A stretch of DNA of 49,244 nucleotides from Leptolyngbya sp. PLA1 (GTDB lineage Bacteria > Planctomycetota > Phycisphaerae > Phycisphaerales > UBA1924): contig QWIH01000026.1 in the NCBI GenBank assembly GCA_021405315.1, positions 1 through 49,244 on the forward strand. Reading direction: 5' to 3'. The position numbers and the translations under genes were made by a program. The notes beneath the pieces are model-generated. The model saw only the letters and a list, made by a program, of their open reading frames with translations, did no database searches and was not told where the DNA came from. Of the stretch, positions 9,730-19,332 are shown piece after piece; position 1 is the first letter of the stretch; each line of letters begins with the position of its first letter.

Positions 9730-11679
9730 TCACCGGAGTCGCAGCGAGCGTGACGCGAGGACCATCGAGGCGGCGCGAAGGACGGCGAGGCCGAACAGCA
9801 GGTAGGCCGTGACGAACGCGACGACGACGCCGCACATCTCCAGCGTGCCGATGCGCCCCAGGTCCATCATGTCATACCTGGCGCCGCCCGAGTCGTCGAG
9901 CGAGCCGGAGGTGATGCACATGATGATCGCGACGGGGTTCGGCAGCATGAGGACCGAGATGACATCGCCGGAGTTCATGCCCCCCGCCGCCTCGTTGAGC
10001 AGCGTGACGAGCAGCGGGATCCCGCCCCAGACCGCGAGCCAGAAGCCGAAGTTGGCGCCCGCCGCCCGCGTGCTCCTCCCGATGAGGACCGAGGCGAAGA
10101 CTCCGACGGCGGTGATGGCCACCAGCCCCCCGAACAGCACGAGCGCGACCTGCGGAATCGCGAGGAACTTCACGGGCCCGAGGACGGAAACCACCAGCAG
10201 GTGTGCGAGCATCAGGACCGGCACGATCCACTGGCGCCGCAGCGCCCCGATGAACTTCCCCCAGACGATGTCCCACGCCGTGAGAGGTGTGGCGAGCAGA
10301 ACTTCCCACGTGCGGGACTCTTTCTCGGAAGAGATCGACTGCGATGACGTGAAGCACGCCAGCAGCATCGTGACCACGCCGCCGAGGGCCATGATCGGGA
10401 AGTTCAGGGCCTCGTTGCCGAGCTCGTCAAGGTCCAGGCCGGTGAGCCAGCCCCCCCGCCACTGCGCGGTAACCTGGAAGTAGATCCACAGCGCGATGAG
10501 GCCGACCCCTCCGAAGAGCAGCCAGGCGTAGAGAGGCCTGCCGAACGACCGCTGCCGGACCTCTCGCCATAGGACGGGGTTGTCACCGACCACGCGGCTG
10601 GCGTGCGCGCGCTCCGAGTTCGGTGCCCGGGTCGGCGCTTCCACGCCCAGGGCCGCCGTCGAATCGGTCGCCGCCGGAAGCGGCTCCGTCGCCCCCCCGG
10701 ACTTGGTTGCCTTCTTCCGCTTCCCGGACGGCGCGGGCCCTGCGCCGGCCTCGCCCTCCTTCCGCATCACACGGCGGAGCACGAGAGTCGAGAGACCGAA
10801 CGCCAGGGCGGTCAGAAGCCAGTTGTACGCGCCCGAGATCAGCCATGCCTCTGTCTTGAACGGGATGGGCATGCCCCCCCCGCCCACGAGGTCCGCGGAG
10901 AGCACGCCGAGCATGAGTGGCGGGGTGAGCACGAACATGGGGAAGAGCAGCGCCGGAGTCATGGTCTGCTTGAGCGTGGCGATGATCCCCACGACGAGGG
11001 TGACCATGAACTGCGAACCCAGGAACAGCATGAGCCCCGAGGCGGCGGCGACCGGGGATCGCCTGACCATGACCGAGCTGAGCATCGTGAGCGTGGAGGC
11101 GAGAGCCGCGGAGGAGATGGTGATCCAGCCGGCGGCGGCGACGGTCTCCGCGGTGACGCCGCCGAACAGGCGCAGCGCCAGCAGGAGCGGAGTCGCGGCG
11201 ATGGCGAGGACCAGGAGTTGCACTCCCATCGCGGTCAGCTTGCCGAGCAGGATCTGCCACGCCTTCAGGGGCGTGCAGAGCAGGGTGCTGAGCGTGCCCT
11301 TGCGCTTCTCGTCGCAGATCATGGGGGAGGCGAGGATGACCGCGGCAAGGATGATCGCGACGTACTGGAACCAGATGATGGTGACCGTGAGATTCGGCGC
11401 CATCTGCTGGAGTCGCTGCAGGCGTTGTGAGGTGGTGCCGTAGTCGTCGAACCGGTACGCCATGAAGACCAGGGCCACCAGGGCGGTCATACCAAGCACG
11501 AACCCGCCGCGGATCCAGTACGTCGAGGTCCGCCGCCCCGCCATCCAGACTTCCTTCGTGAAGACCGGACCGGGGATCGCCCACGCAAGGTGCGAGGGCC
11601 TGAGCCCGCGGAGCAGGCGGATGGCCAGGGATGGCCGCTGCGCGGGGTCTGCTGCCGGAGATTCCTCGTGGTCCGTCAT
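9730..11679 (-). CDS. ABC-2 type exporter permease with two fused permease halves
   Basis: 649 residues in two homologous halves. The first (about 40-340) begins with VFTKEVWMAGRR and the second (about 375-649) with NPVLWREVRQRSFGRPLYAW. Each has about six membrane helices and the same cytoplasmic phrase after the second helix: DEKRKGTLSTLLCTPLKAWQ in the first and EKESRTWEVLLATPLTAWD in the second. They are joined by a charged, low-complexity linker (EGEAGAGPAPSGKRKKATK). This matches a tandem duplication of an ABC-2 permease, so one chain could supply both membrane halves of an exporter. The ATG at 11679 overlaps the stop of the ATPase gene (ATGA), which implies translational coupling to its ATP-binding partner. 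The substrate is not evident; GldF/NatB-like gliding or export permeases are the nearest analogues. Confidence 0.88.
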   Translation of the reverse strand: MTDHEESPAADPAQRPSLAIRLLRGLRPSHLAWAIPGPVFTKEVWMAGRRTSTYWIRGGFVLGMTALVALVFMAYRFDDYGTTSQRLQRLQQMAPNLTVTIIWFQYVAIILAAVILASPMICDEKRKGTLSTLLCTPLKAWQILLGKLTAMGVQLLVLAIAATPLLLALRLFGGVTAETVAAAGWITISSAALASTLTMLSSVMVRRSPVAAASGLMLFLGSQFMVTLVVGIIATLKQTMTPALLFPMFVLTPPLMLGVLSADLVGGGGMPIPFKTEAWLISGAYNWLLTALAFGLSTLVLRRVMRKEGEAGAGPAPSGKRKKATKSGGATEPLPAATDSTAALGVEAPTRAPNSERAHASRVVGDNPVLWREVRQRSFGRPLYAWLLFGGVGLIALWIYFQVTAQWRGGWLTGLDLDELGNEALNFPIMALGGVVTMLLACFTSSQSISSEKESRTWEVLLATPLTAWDIVWGKFIGALRRQWIVPVLMLAHLLVVSVLGPVKFLAIPQVALVLFGGLVAITAVGVFASVLIGRSTRAAGANFGFWLAVWGGIPLLVTLLNEAAGGMNSGDVISVLMLPNPVAIIMCITSGSLDDSGGARYDMMDLGRIGTLEMCGVVVAFVTAYLLFGLAVLRAASMVLASRSLRLR

Positions 11680-12626
11680 TGCAGCGCGCCCGTTGTCAGC
11701 TTGAGGAACGCGTCCTCCAGCTTGATTCCCTCTGGCTGGAAGGCGGCGATCTTCGCCCCGCCCTTCACCAGCGTTTCGATGATGAAGTGGTGCCCGTGCT
11801 CGCCGGCGACAAGCTCGATCGTCAGCTCGCGCTGCCCGGGGTCCGCGACAACCCGCGCCACGCGCCGGTCCGCGGTCAGCAGCGCCCGGGCGGCCTCCGG
11901 CGTCGCCCCCTCCGGCTCCAGCCTCACGGCGATGCGTTCTCCGGTGCCCGCGTCCCGGGCCCGGGAGAACGCTTCCTCGATCGAGCCCGCGTAGAGCAGC
12001 TTCCCGCGCTCGATGATGCCGATGGACGTGCTCATCTCGCCCAGTTCCGTCAGGATGTGGGAGCTGACCATCAGCGTCTTGCCCATCCGCCCAAGCTCCT
12101 GGAGCAGCATCCGCATCTCGATGCGCGCCCGGGGGTCCAGCCCGCTCGCGGGCTCGTCCAGAAGCAGCACCTTGGGGTCGTGGATGAGCACGCGGGCCAC
12201 GCCGAGCCGCTGCTGCATGCCGCGGCTGAGGCTGTCCACCAGCGCGTCCCGCTTGGCCGTGAGATCCGTCAGCTCCAGGCACTGATCGATGATCCGGCGT
12301 CGCTGCGTCCGCGGGATCTGGAACGCGGATGCGAAGAACTGGAGGTACTCGTCCACCGTCAGGTCGTCGTACACCCCCAGGAAGTCGGGCATGTAGCCTA
12401 TGACGCGCCGGATGTCGTCCCCGCGAGTGCGGACGTCCATGCCGCACACTTTCGCGGTGCCGGCGTCCGCCTGCAGCAGGCACGCGAGAATCTTCATGGT
12501 CGTCGTCTTGCCCGCACCGTTGGGGCCGATGAACCCGAAGAGCTGTCCCGGGCCGATGTCCAGCGTGAGGCTGTCGAGCGCGGTCAGCGTCCCGTAGCGC
12601 TTGGAGAGCCCTTTGATCTCGATCAT
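11676..12626 (-). CDS. ABC transporter ATP-binding subunit (CcmA/GldA-like)
   Basis: A 316-residue ATPase that energises the adjacent ABC-2 permease. Visible elements are Walker A GPNGAGKT (34-41), the region after it with GYMPDFLGVYDDLTVDEYL where a Gln would normally sit in the Q-loop (Pro-Asp here), signature LSRGMQQRL (133-141), Walker B VLLLDEP (153-159) and switch His in SSHILTE. The C-terminal ~90 residues form the accessory domain seen in drug- and GldA-type exporters. The ORF runs further upstream, but the ATG at 12626 overlaps the preceding stop as ATGA and begins exactly at the domain (MIEIKGLSKRYG). Its stop in turn overlaps the permease start by four bases. Confidence 0.95.
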   Translation of the reverse strand: MIEIKGLSKRYGTLTALDSLTLDIGPGQLFGFIGPNGAGKTTTMKILACLLQADAGTAKVCGMDVRTRGDDIRRVIGYMPDFLGVYDDLTVDEYLQFFASAFQIPRTQRRRIIDQCLELTDLTAKRDALVDSLSRGMQQRLGVARVLIHDPKVLLLDEPASGLDPRARIEMRMLLQELGRMGKTLMVSSHILTELGEMSTSIGIIERGKLLYAGSIEEAFSRARDAGTGERIAVRLEPEGATPEAARALLTADRRVARVVADPGQRELTIELVAGEHGHHFIIETLVKGGAKIAAFQPEGIKLEDAFLKLTTGALQ

Positions 12627-14965
12627 GGCGTGTCCTTGCTGGGAGATGGCTCCGTGTGCAACGGGATGAGGACTCTCATCAGCGTCAGGGTCTTGCGATC
12701 CACCTCCGTCCCGGGCTGGAGGCCCGAGCCATCCGGCAACCCGCGCACGGAGATCTGCAGCACGCCCCACCCACCGCTCGTGACGCGGGCTGTGACGGCC
12801 TGGGCCCGTGCCCTGCTGCCCGGCATCCGGAGGACCGTGCCCATGGCCTGGTCTGCGGGGGTGGCCTCCGTGACCATCCACGGGTTGGCCGCGGCCTCCA
12901 GCGCCGGTCCGGCCCACAGATCCGGCGTGGCGCTCGATGGTTCGCCGCTGGTGGTGGCGCTCCAGGCCTCACGTCCGTCTTCGTCCGTGCCCGGCCCGAA
13001 GCACATCGCCCAATGTCCTTCGGAAGTGCTCAACATGCCCATTCCCACCTGGGTCCCTTCCGGCAGGCCCCAGACGTCTGCGCGCCACCCGTCCGGGAAC
13101 TTGGAGAGTGCGCAGCGGGGCCCCGCCTCGGGTTCAGCCGGGCGGAGGTCCATCAGGGTGCGGTAGGTCCACTGCCCCTGAGAGAACCCCCGCGCGCTCA
13201 TGCCGCGGAGGGTTCCGAAGGTGGGGCTCAACTCCAGCGGGCCGAACGCGCGAGAGTTGCCGCGGTACGACTCGAGCGCGGAGATACCACGCCACCACAC
13301 GCCGTCGCGGGGTTCGATGCGCGTGATCATCGGTCTCCCGGAGAAGACGCCCGAGACGCCGGTGCGCCACTGCGAACCGCCCGCCGCCGGGCCGGCCTGA
13401 AGCACATCGACGACCTCGCAGCGCCCCACGCTGCCGCGGCCCGTCCGGATGATCGAGGGCACGGCATACGCGAGCCCGGTTGCGGCGAGCGTCCATCCCA
13501 GCGCCGTCAGCCAGGTGCGCCTGGCGAAGCCCCGGCGGCGGAGGTAGATGCCGTCGAAAGGCCCGACAAGCCCGGCCAGGATGATCATTGCCGCGGCGAT
13601 GCCGACAAAGGTCCCATCCGTCACCGGGGGCTCTACGGTCACCAGGTCCAGCGCCGTCCGGATTGCCAGCGCCGCCGCTCGGTCCTGCCCGCTCGAGCCG
13701 TAGCCCCACCACCCCCACTGATTCTCCTCGAATGATTCGAGCAGCTCCGGCGGCAGAATGCCCGTCGATCGACCTCCGAGAAGCTCCCGCCACAGGTACC
13801 GGCTCCCCGCAAGAGAGACCGTCGCGGGCAGCCGTGCCGGGTCCACCCCGACGAGCGTGACCATGCCCATGCCGACCGGGCCTCGCGCCACCAGACCGTG
13901 CCTGCCGGACTCGGCGCCCTCGGGTTCCCAGAAGCTCTCCCACCCCTCGGCTCGCCCCACGCCTGTCACCTCGAGGAGCCGTGCACTCACCGGAGAGGTG
14001 GTTGCTTCCAAGGCCTGGGCGGTTTCCGCACGGGAAAACAGGTGTGCTGGCGCCCGCGCCGGCCCTCGATCCGCGGCGAGGACGACATCCTGATCAGTCG
14101 GCACAAACTCGCGCCACCACGCTCCGGCCCCGTCCACCATCAGAACCAGACGCCCGCCCCACCTGACCCACTCGATGATCGCAGCGCGGACGCGGGGATC
14201 TGCCTCGGCAAGCTCGTCGGCGGACGCGATGATCACGTCCACGCCCTCGTAAGCCAGCCATGACACCGGCAGCGCCTGCGGCGCCCGCCGCACCACGTGC
14301 AGGCGATCCCAGACTGTCGTGGCACCCGGGCGGCTCGCTGTCGGGTACGCGCCCGTGGCCTGGAGCGCTCCCGGCCCCATCACGCCCGTGGAGAGCGCGC
14401 CGGCCGCCGACACCTCGCCCACCACCAGCGCCCGCACCGAGCGGTCGTCGATCTGAGGCGCCCACATCTCGCCGGCCGTGCTGGGCACAGGCACAAACTT
14501 GATCTCCTGCTCCCAGGAACTCCCGCGGTCCACCACGAAGAGCTCGGCGATGGCGTTGCCTGACCCCGCGGCGTCCGGCGGGATGCACGCGGCGAGCTCG
14601 AACGGCACCACCTCGCCCGGCGTCGTCGACACCGGGATCGTGATCCGCGCCCGCTGCGTGGAGTCCTGCTTGTACCGCAGCGTGATCTCGCCCGAGAATG
14701 CCCCCGACCCGCTCCAGAGCCACACCACCACCGGCGCCCAGCGGTCGGAGGGCATCACCCCGTCCCACCCGAAGTCCACACGGACCACTTCCACCGGCAC
14801 ACGGGGCGGGAGTGTCCCGCTCCGCACCGGCGGCAGCGAGGCAGTCGTCTGCCCGTCCGGGCCCGCCACCCACGGCGGGGACTTCCCTTCCTGCACCGCG
14901 GACGCCGGGCCCGCCAGCGCCGCGAGCAACACCCACCCAAGTCCTCGCCACCTGCTCACGGTCAT
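12623..14965 (-). CDS. Large membrane-anchored protein with GATase-like region (780 aa)
   Basis: The product starts with a signal peptide (LGWVLLAALAGPASA, cleavage near residue 23). A long extracytoplasmic part follows, with a beta-rich region (about 50-160) and an alpha/beta segment around residues 238-280 (YEGVDVIIASADEL, then IIEWVRWGGRLVLMVDGAG). That segment resembles the glutamine-amidotransferase-like domain common in proteins of MoxR/BatA loci but has no obvious catalytic Cys-His pair. Two membrane helices lie near 452-475 and 485-510 with the positive stretch YLRRRGFARR between them. The remaining ~260 residues are probably extracytoplasmic. No enzymatic motif is visible. It begins 22 bp after the BatA-like gene and its stop overlaps the ABC ATPase start, so it likely belongs to the same complex. 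Confidence 0.65.
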   Translation of the reverse strand: MTVSRWRGLGWVLLAALAGPASAVQEGKSPPWVAGPDGQTTASLPPVRSGTLPPRVPVEVVRVDFGWDGVMPSDRWAPVVVWLWSGSGAFSGEITLRYKQDSTQRARITIPVSTTPGEVVPFELAACIPPDAAGSGNAIAELFVVDRGSSWEQEIKFVPVPSTAGEMWAPQIDDRSVRALVVGEVSAAGALSTGVMGPGALQATGAYPTASRPGATTVWDRLHVVRRAPQALPVSWLAYEGVDVIIASADELAEADPRVRAAIIEWVRWGGRLVLMVDGAGAWWREFVPTDQDVVLAADRGPARAPAHLFSRAETAQALEATTSPVSARLLEVTGVGRAEGWESFWEPEGAESGRHGLVARGPVGMGMVTLVGVDPARLPATVSLAGSRYLWRELLGGRSTGILPPELLESFEENQWGWWGYGSSGQDRAAALAIRTALDLVTVEPPVTDGTFVGIAAAMIILAGLVGPFDGIYLRRRGFARRTWLTALGWTLAATGLAYAVPSIIRTGRGSVGRCEVVDVLQAGPAAGGSQWRTGVSGVFSGRPMITRIEPRDGVWWRGISALESYRGNSRAFGPLELSPTFGTLRGMSARGFSQGQWTYRTLMDLRPAEPEAGPRCALSKFPDGWRADVWGLPEGTQVGMGMLSTSEGHWAMCFGPGTDEDGREAWSATTSGEPSSATPDLWAGPALEAAANPWMVTEATPADQAMGTVLRMPGSRARAQAVTARVTSGGWGVLQISVRGLPDGSGLQPGTEVDRKTLTLMRVLIPLHTEPSPSKDTP

Positions 14966-14987
14966 CTGGGCTCCGCAACCCGCACGG

Positions 14988-17285
14988 TCAGACGTGCACC
15001 TTCTTGTTGTAGACGAACCACTCCAACATCACAATCGCCAGACACCCGAGCAGCAGCCAGGGCCAGAGCTTCCTGTCGGCGATCGCGGACCCTTCCTTGC
15101 TCGCCGCGGCCTCCGTGCTCGCCAATGACAACACCGGCACGCTCGCGAGGTCCGATTCCTCCGGATCGAGCAGGTTCGAGGCGTAGTACCTCACCGCGCG
15201 ATCGTCGATGTTCGCGTCCGTCGGACCCGCGGCCCCCTTCCAGGACACCTCGTAGACGCCGGAGCGGCCGAGCGGCCCGAAGATGATCCGCCCGTCCGCG
15301 CCGGCGAGCAGTTTCTGGGTTTCTCCCGACGCGGTTTTCACCTCGATGTCCGTGGCACCCGCGGGCAGCCGGTCCGAGAGGACCGACCCGGGCTGCACGC
15401 TGCGCCCCGCCGCCCCGGTGCCGCCATCGTCGCCCAGGTAGGTCGTTGCCGAGGCCATGAACACCACAAAGCTGACGTTGAAGGGCCAGTTGCTCTCCGC
15501 CACGTCGAACGGCACGACGATCGCCCTGGTATCGGGCGTGGCGACCTCCAGCATGAGAGGCCCGATGTCCGAGGTCGCGATCGACGTCGCCGCGCCTCCG
15601 CTCTGCACCTCCAGCTTCGGACATTTCGCGACCAGCAGCCCATCCAGGCTCAGTCCCCGCAGGACCGGGTGGTCCCTCGACCAGTCGATGATCGAGCAGG
15701 CGGCCACGGGACCGGTCACGCGCACACCGCCCTCGAGCGCCCCGAGCTTCATCGGCACCTCGGCGAGGATCAGGTACCGCCCGGGGGGCAGAACGTCCCC
15801 CGACTGCGCCATGACATCGCCCCCGGCGAGGGGAGGCGACGCCCCACCGGGGGCCGAAGGAGCGGCGGGCTGTGCCGCCGGAGCGGGAGCCGGCGCGGAC
15901 GCCAGGCCCGTGCCCTTGGGTAGCCACCCGTCGAGTACCACGACGTCGAACTCGCCCGTGGTTCCCTCGCGCACCCGCTGCTCAAACTGAGCCGGCGAGA
16001 GCGTGACCAGCCTCGACAGGGGCAGTCCCTCAAGGGCGGACGCCAGGAACAGGTTTCCGCGCGCCGACACGACTGCAACGGCGAGCTTGCGAGCGGGCGG
16101 CACGACCAGGAACGCCCGGTTGTCCACGTCCAGGGCGTCGCCTTCCAGCGGCCCGCCATCCGACGGGCTGCGGAGCCTCACCTGCACGACCGCACCTTCG
16201 CCCCGCTCCAGCGAGAAGACCACCCCACCCACACCGGGCGTCATGCGCGCCGTCGCCGTGGGCGTGGCGCCATCGGGGGTCACGCCGGCAGCCGCAGCAG
16301 CGGCACGCTCTTCCGCACCCGCCCGCGCGGCAGCGGCGGCCCCAAGCCCAAGGCCTTCCGCGCTCGCGCCCGGGATGGTCGTGCTCTTGATCCCGGCGCC
16401 CACGCCGTTCAGCAGCAGTTCCACGTCCACCGCCCGCACCTGGGGCTGGTTGTTCTGGAGGGAGACATACACGCTCAGACGGCTTGGGTTCTCGAAGCTC
16501 CGCTCCGCGCGAAGCCCGACGATCGCGGCGTTCGAGGACTCCGGCTGTCCGACCCGGTGGAACTCCACGAAGTCCTCGGGCCCGGGCGCCGCCTTGGAGG
16601 CGTCGCTGATCCGCCCGTCGGAGTAGATGTGCATCGTGAAGGGCTCGTCCGCCGTCAGCCCCTCGACCTCCTGGCCTTCCACCACGCGTTTTCGCTGCTG
16701 GGCCTTGGCGAGCCGGATGGCCTCCTCGATCCGCGTGGGGCCTTCCGTTGCGGTGACGGAGTCGATCGCCCGCTCCAGCGCCGCCTTGTCGCTGGTCATC
16801 TGCTGCACGACCTCCGCCTGCGTGTCGAAGGCGATCACCATGGCCTGATCCGCGGCGTCCTTCTCCGTGTCGAAGAGCCCGCCCTCGCGCATCGAGGCGA
16901 CCAGCGCCCGGGCCTGCTTCTTCGCGGCGTCCAGCCGCGCCGCGGCCCCACCCTTGTCGTCTTTCTCGTCCGTGGACATCATGGACGCGGACCGGTCGAT
17001 CATGATGACGTGACGCTGGCCGGTGATGGTCTGGCTCTTGATCTGTGGCTGGCCCAACGCCGCGAGAATGGCCCCCAGCGCGAGAAGCTGGAGGATGAGG
17101 AGGATGTTCCGACGGAGTCGCTGGAAGGGGGCGTTGGCCTGCAGGTCCTGGATTGCCTTCTTCCAGAGCAGGGTCGTGGAGATCTCCACATCCCGTCGGC
17201 GGAGCTTCAGGAAGTAGAGGATGAGCAGCGCCGGGATGGCGATGGCCCCGGCGATGATCGCGTACTGGGCGGTGAGCCAGATCAC
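14988..17285 (-). CDS. BatA-type membrane protein with von Willebrand A domain
   Basis: 765 residues. The N terminus is the BatA (aerotolerance regulator) helix pair: a first helix at about 6-26 followed by LKLRRRDVEISTTLLWKKA, and a second at about 60-80. A VWA domain follows with an intact MIDAS Asp97-x-Ser99-x-Ser101 (HVIMIDRSASMM). The middle holds Ala-rich and Pro/Ala-rich low-complexity linkers, then a domain around FDVVVLDGWLPKG resembling the GATase-like fold, and a final membrane helix (LWPWLLLGCLAIVMLEWFV) with a short basic tail. The start is a GTG at 17285 that overlaps the DUF58 stop (GTGA). The frame is open far upstream but that part is a shadow of DUF58. Bat proteins work with MoxR ATPases and DUF58 proteins in envelope stress tolerance or protein assembly. 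Confidence 0.88.
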   Translation of the reverse strand: MIWLTAQYAIIAGAIAIPALLILYFLKLRRRDVEISTTLLWKKAIQDLQANAPFQRLRRNILLILQLLALGAILAALGQPQIKSQTITGQRHVIMIDRSASMMSTDEKDDKGGAAARLDAAKKQARALVASMREGGLFDTEKDAADQAMVIAFDTQAEVVQQMTSDKAALERAIDSVTATEGPTRIEEAIRLAKAQQRKRVVEGQEVEGLTADEPFTMHIYSDGRISDASKAAPGPEDFVEFHRVGQPESSNAAIVGLRAERSFENPSRLSVYVSLQNNQPQVRAVDVELLLNGVGAGIKSTTIPGASAEGLGLGAAAAARAGAEERAAAAAAGVTPDGATPTATARMTPGVGGVVFSLERGEGAVVQVRLRSPSDGGPLEGDALDVDNRAFLVVPPARKLAVAVVSARGNLFLASALEGLPLSRLVTLSPAQFEQRVREGTTGEFDVVVLDGWLPKGTGLASAPAPAPAAQPAAPSAPGGASPPLAGGDVMAQSGDVLPPGRYLILAEVPMKLGALEGGVRVTGPVAACSIIDWSRDHPVLRGLSLDGLLVAKCPKLEVQSGGAATSIATSDIGPLMLEVATPDTRAIVVPFDVAESNWPFNVSFVVFMASATTYLGDDGGTGAAGRSVQPGSVLSDRLPAGATDIEVKTASGETQKLLAGADGRIIFGPLGRSGVYEVSWKGAAGPTDANIDDRAVRYYASNLLDPEESDLASVPVLSLASTEAAASKEGSAIADRKLWPWLLLGCLAIVMLEWFVYNKKVHV

Positions 17286-18205
17286 TTCACCACCCCCCGC
17301 TTGCGGAGGTAGTCGAGCACGAGCACGTCGATGGGCGTGTCGCTGCGGATCGTCATCATGGTCATGTCCCGCCGCACGCAGAACGAGTTGAGCTGCTGGC
17401 AGTACGCGCCGAGCGTGGCCTTGTATCGCTTCAGGAGGGGCGCGGAGATGGTGACCTCGGCGCTGTCGCCGTCCTCCACGTCGCGCAGACGCAGGTCGCC
17501 CGTGATCTTGGGCTCGAGTTCCTCGGGGCTCATGACCTGGATGACGAACACGTCGTAGCCGTGGCCCACGAGCCGGCGCAGACCCTCCTCGTACCCCTCC
17601 TTGTAGAGGAAGTCGGAGAAGACGAGCATGAGCCCCTTCCCCCGTCGGGTGAGCATGATGCGCTCCGCGGCCTCCTTGAACGAGAAGTACCCGCGGGGCT
17701 CGAGCGAGCAGATCCACTGCGCCAGGTCGTGCGTGCGCCTCTTGCCGCGCAGGTCGCGGATGGCGGAGACGACGCCCCCCGGCGCGTCTCCCATCGCGGT
17801 GCCGGTGACGCGGTTGAGATTCACAAGCCCGACGTACCCCAGGGCCATGACGGCCTTCTGCATGAAGAGAAACTTGGACGGCTCGCCGCAGTCGCTGCTG
17901 GCGGAGCAGTCAATGACGAGGTGGAGCGACAGGTCCTCTTCCTCGAGGAACAGCTTGAGGAAGATCTGGTCGAGCCTGGCGAAGATGTTCCAGTCGATGT
18001 GGCGGATGTCATCGCCGGTCGCGTAGGGGCGGTGGTCCGCAAACTCGACGGACTGCCCGCGCTTCTTGGAGCGGCGCTCACCCTTGAGCTTCCCGAAGAA
18101 GACGCGTCGGCTCGAAAGATCAAGCGGGTCGAGCTTGTTGATCAAGTCCGACGTGAGCAGGTCTTCGAGGCCCTTGGGACGGGTTGGGTTGGCGACTTTG
18201 AGCAT
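17282..18205 (-). CDS. DUF58 domain protein (MoxR partner)
   Basis: A 307-residue protein without an obvious membrane helix. The DUF58 signature is complete: GERRSKKRGQSVEFADHRPY (42-61) continuing as ATGDDIRHIDWNIFARLD (62-79). A VWA-like fold follows, beginning LHLVIDCSAS with Asp99-x-Ser101-x-Ser103 in the place of a MIDAS. Later it has MLVFSDFLYKEGYEEGL. DUF58 genes almost always neighbour MoxR AAA+ ATPases, and the proteins are thought to be MoxR clients or adaptors. Here it lies 18 bp after moxR-like and its stop overlaps the GTG of the BatA-like gene. Length is usual for the short, soluble DUF58 subtype. Confidence 0.93.
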   Translation of the reverse strand: MLKVANPTRPKGLEDLLTSDLINKLDPLDLSSRRVFFGKLKGERRSKKRGQSVEFADHRPYATGDDIRHIDWNIFARLDQIFLKLFLEEEDLSLHLVIDCSASSDCGEPSKFLFMQKAVMALGYVGLVNLNRVTGTAMGDAPGGVVSAIRDLRGKRRTHDLAQWICSLEPRGYFSFKEAAERIMLTRRGKGLMLVFSDFLYKEGYEEGLRRLVGHGYDVFVIQVMSPEELEPKITGDLRLRDVEDGDSAEVTISAPLLKRYKATLGAYCQQLNSFCVRRDMTMMTIRSDTPIDVLVLDYLRKRGVVK

Positions 18206-18223
18206 GGGGTCTGCGTCGGCTCG

Positions 18224-19273
18224 TCAGACGCGCATCGGCTCCGTCGGGGTGAGGTCCAGGATCTGCTTCACCAGGCCGTCGGCGTCCACGCGGTCGGCCT
18301 CCGCCTCGAAGTTCAGCAGCACACGGTGCCTCAGGCACATGGTGGCGATGTGCTTGATGTCCGCGAAGCCCACGTGGTAGCGACCCTCCACGAGCGCCTT
18401 GACCTTGCCCCCCAGGATGAGCGCCTGGGCCGCGCGGGGGCTCGCCCCGCAGCGGATGTACTTGTTCGTCGGGCCGGTCGCCCCGCCCGCGGCCATGGCG
18501 CCCCCCGGGTGCGTCGCCAGCACCAGCCTCGCCACGTACTCCTTCACGTGCGGGGCCACGATGCACCCGCGCACCAGCTTCTGCATCTCCAGGATCTGCG
18601 CGTTGTCCAGAACCTTCTGCGCCACGGGGGTCTCCGCACCCGTGGTGCGGTCCAGGATCGTCATCAGGTCTTCGAGCCCGCTGTACCCCACCACGATCTT
18701 GAACAGGAACCGGTCGAGCTGCGCCTCGGGCAGGGGATAGGTCCCTTCCTGCTCGATGGGGTTCTGCGTCGCCAGCACGATGAAGGGCTGCGCGAGCTTG
18801 AACGTCACGCCGGCGCTCGTCACGCTGCGCTCCTGCATCGCCTCCAGCAGCGCACTCTGCGTCTTCGGGGTGGCACGGTTGATCTCGTCCGCCAGCACGA
18901 TCTGCGCGAAGATCGGGCCCTTCTGGAACTCGAACCGGCGGCGGCCCGTCTCCGGATCCTCCATCACGATGTTCGTGCCGATCACATCCGCGGGCATCAG
19001 GTCGGGCGTGAACTGGATGCGGCTGAAAGGCAGGCTCAGCGTCTCCGCCAGCGTGCGCACCAGCATCGTCTTGCCAAGCCCCGGCACGCCCTCGAGCAGC
19101 ACGTTGCCCCCGGCGAAGAGCGAGAGCAGCACCGCCTCGACCACGTCCGAGTGGCCCACGATCACCTTGCCGATCTCGCCCTTCACCTTCTGAAAGGTGG
19201 CGCGGAAGGCCTCGCACGCCTGCTTCACCTCCGCGGGAGTCTCCAACTTCACGTCCTTCTGCGCCACGCTCAT
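18224..19273 (-). CDS. MoxR-family AAA+ ATPase
   Basis: 349 residues of a MoxR AAA+ chaperone-like ATPase. It has Walker A EGVPGLGKT (61-69), the MoxR helix-2-insert region FTPDLMPADVIGTNI, Walker B VLADEINRA (126-134), sensor 1 ATQNPIEQEGTYPLPEAQLD (168-187), the LDRF arginine-finger region and a C-terminal lid with GASPRAAQAL. MoxR proteins are thought to help mature or assemble cofactor-dependent or membrane proteins using VWA-domain partners. That fits the DUF58 and BatA genes immediately downstream and the VWA gene 59 bp upstream. The ATG at 19273 is used. Confidence 0.95.
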   Translation of the reverse strand: MSVAQKDVKLETPAEVKQACEAFRATFQKVKGEIGKVIVGHSDVVEAVLLSLFAGGNVLLEGVPGLGKTMLVRTLAETLSLPFSRIQFTPDLMPADVIGTNIVMEDPETGRRRFEFQKGPIFAQIVLADEINRATPKTQSALLEAMQERSVTSAGVTFKLAQPFIVLATQNPIEQEGTYPLPEAQLDRFLFKIVVGYSGLEDLMTILDRTTGAETPVAQKVLDNAQILEMQKLVRGCIVAPHVKEYVARLVLATHPGGAMAAGGATGPTNKYIRCGASPRAAQALILGGKVKALVEGRYHVGFADIKHIATMCLRHRVLLNFEAEADRVDADGLVKQILDLTPTEPMRV

Positions 19274-19332
19274 GGTGTTCTCCAGTCTCGTTGCCGGGGT
19301 TGCGGCCCCGGAACGTCACGGCCTCACATCGG

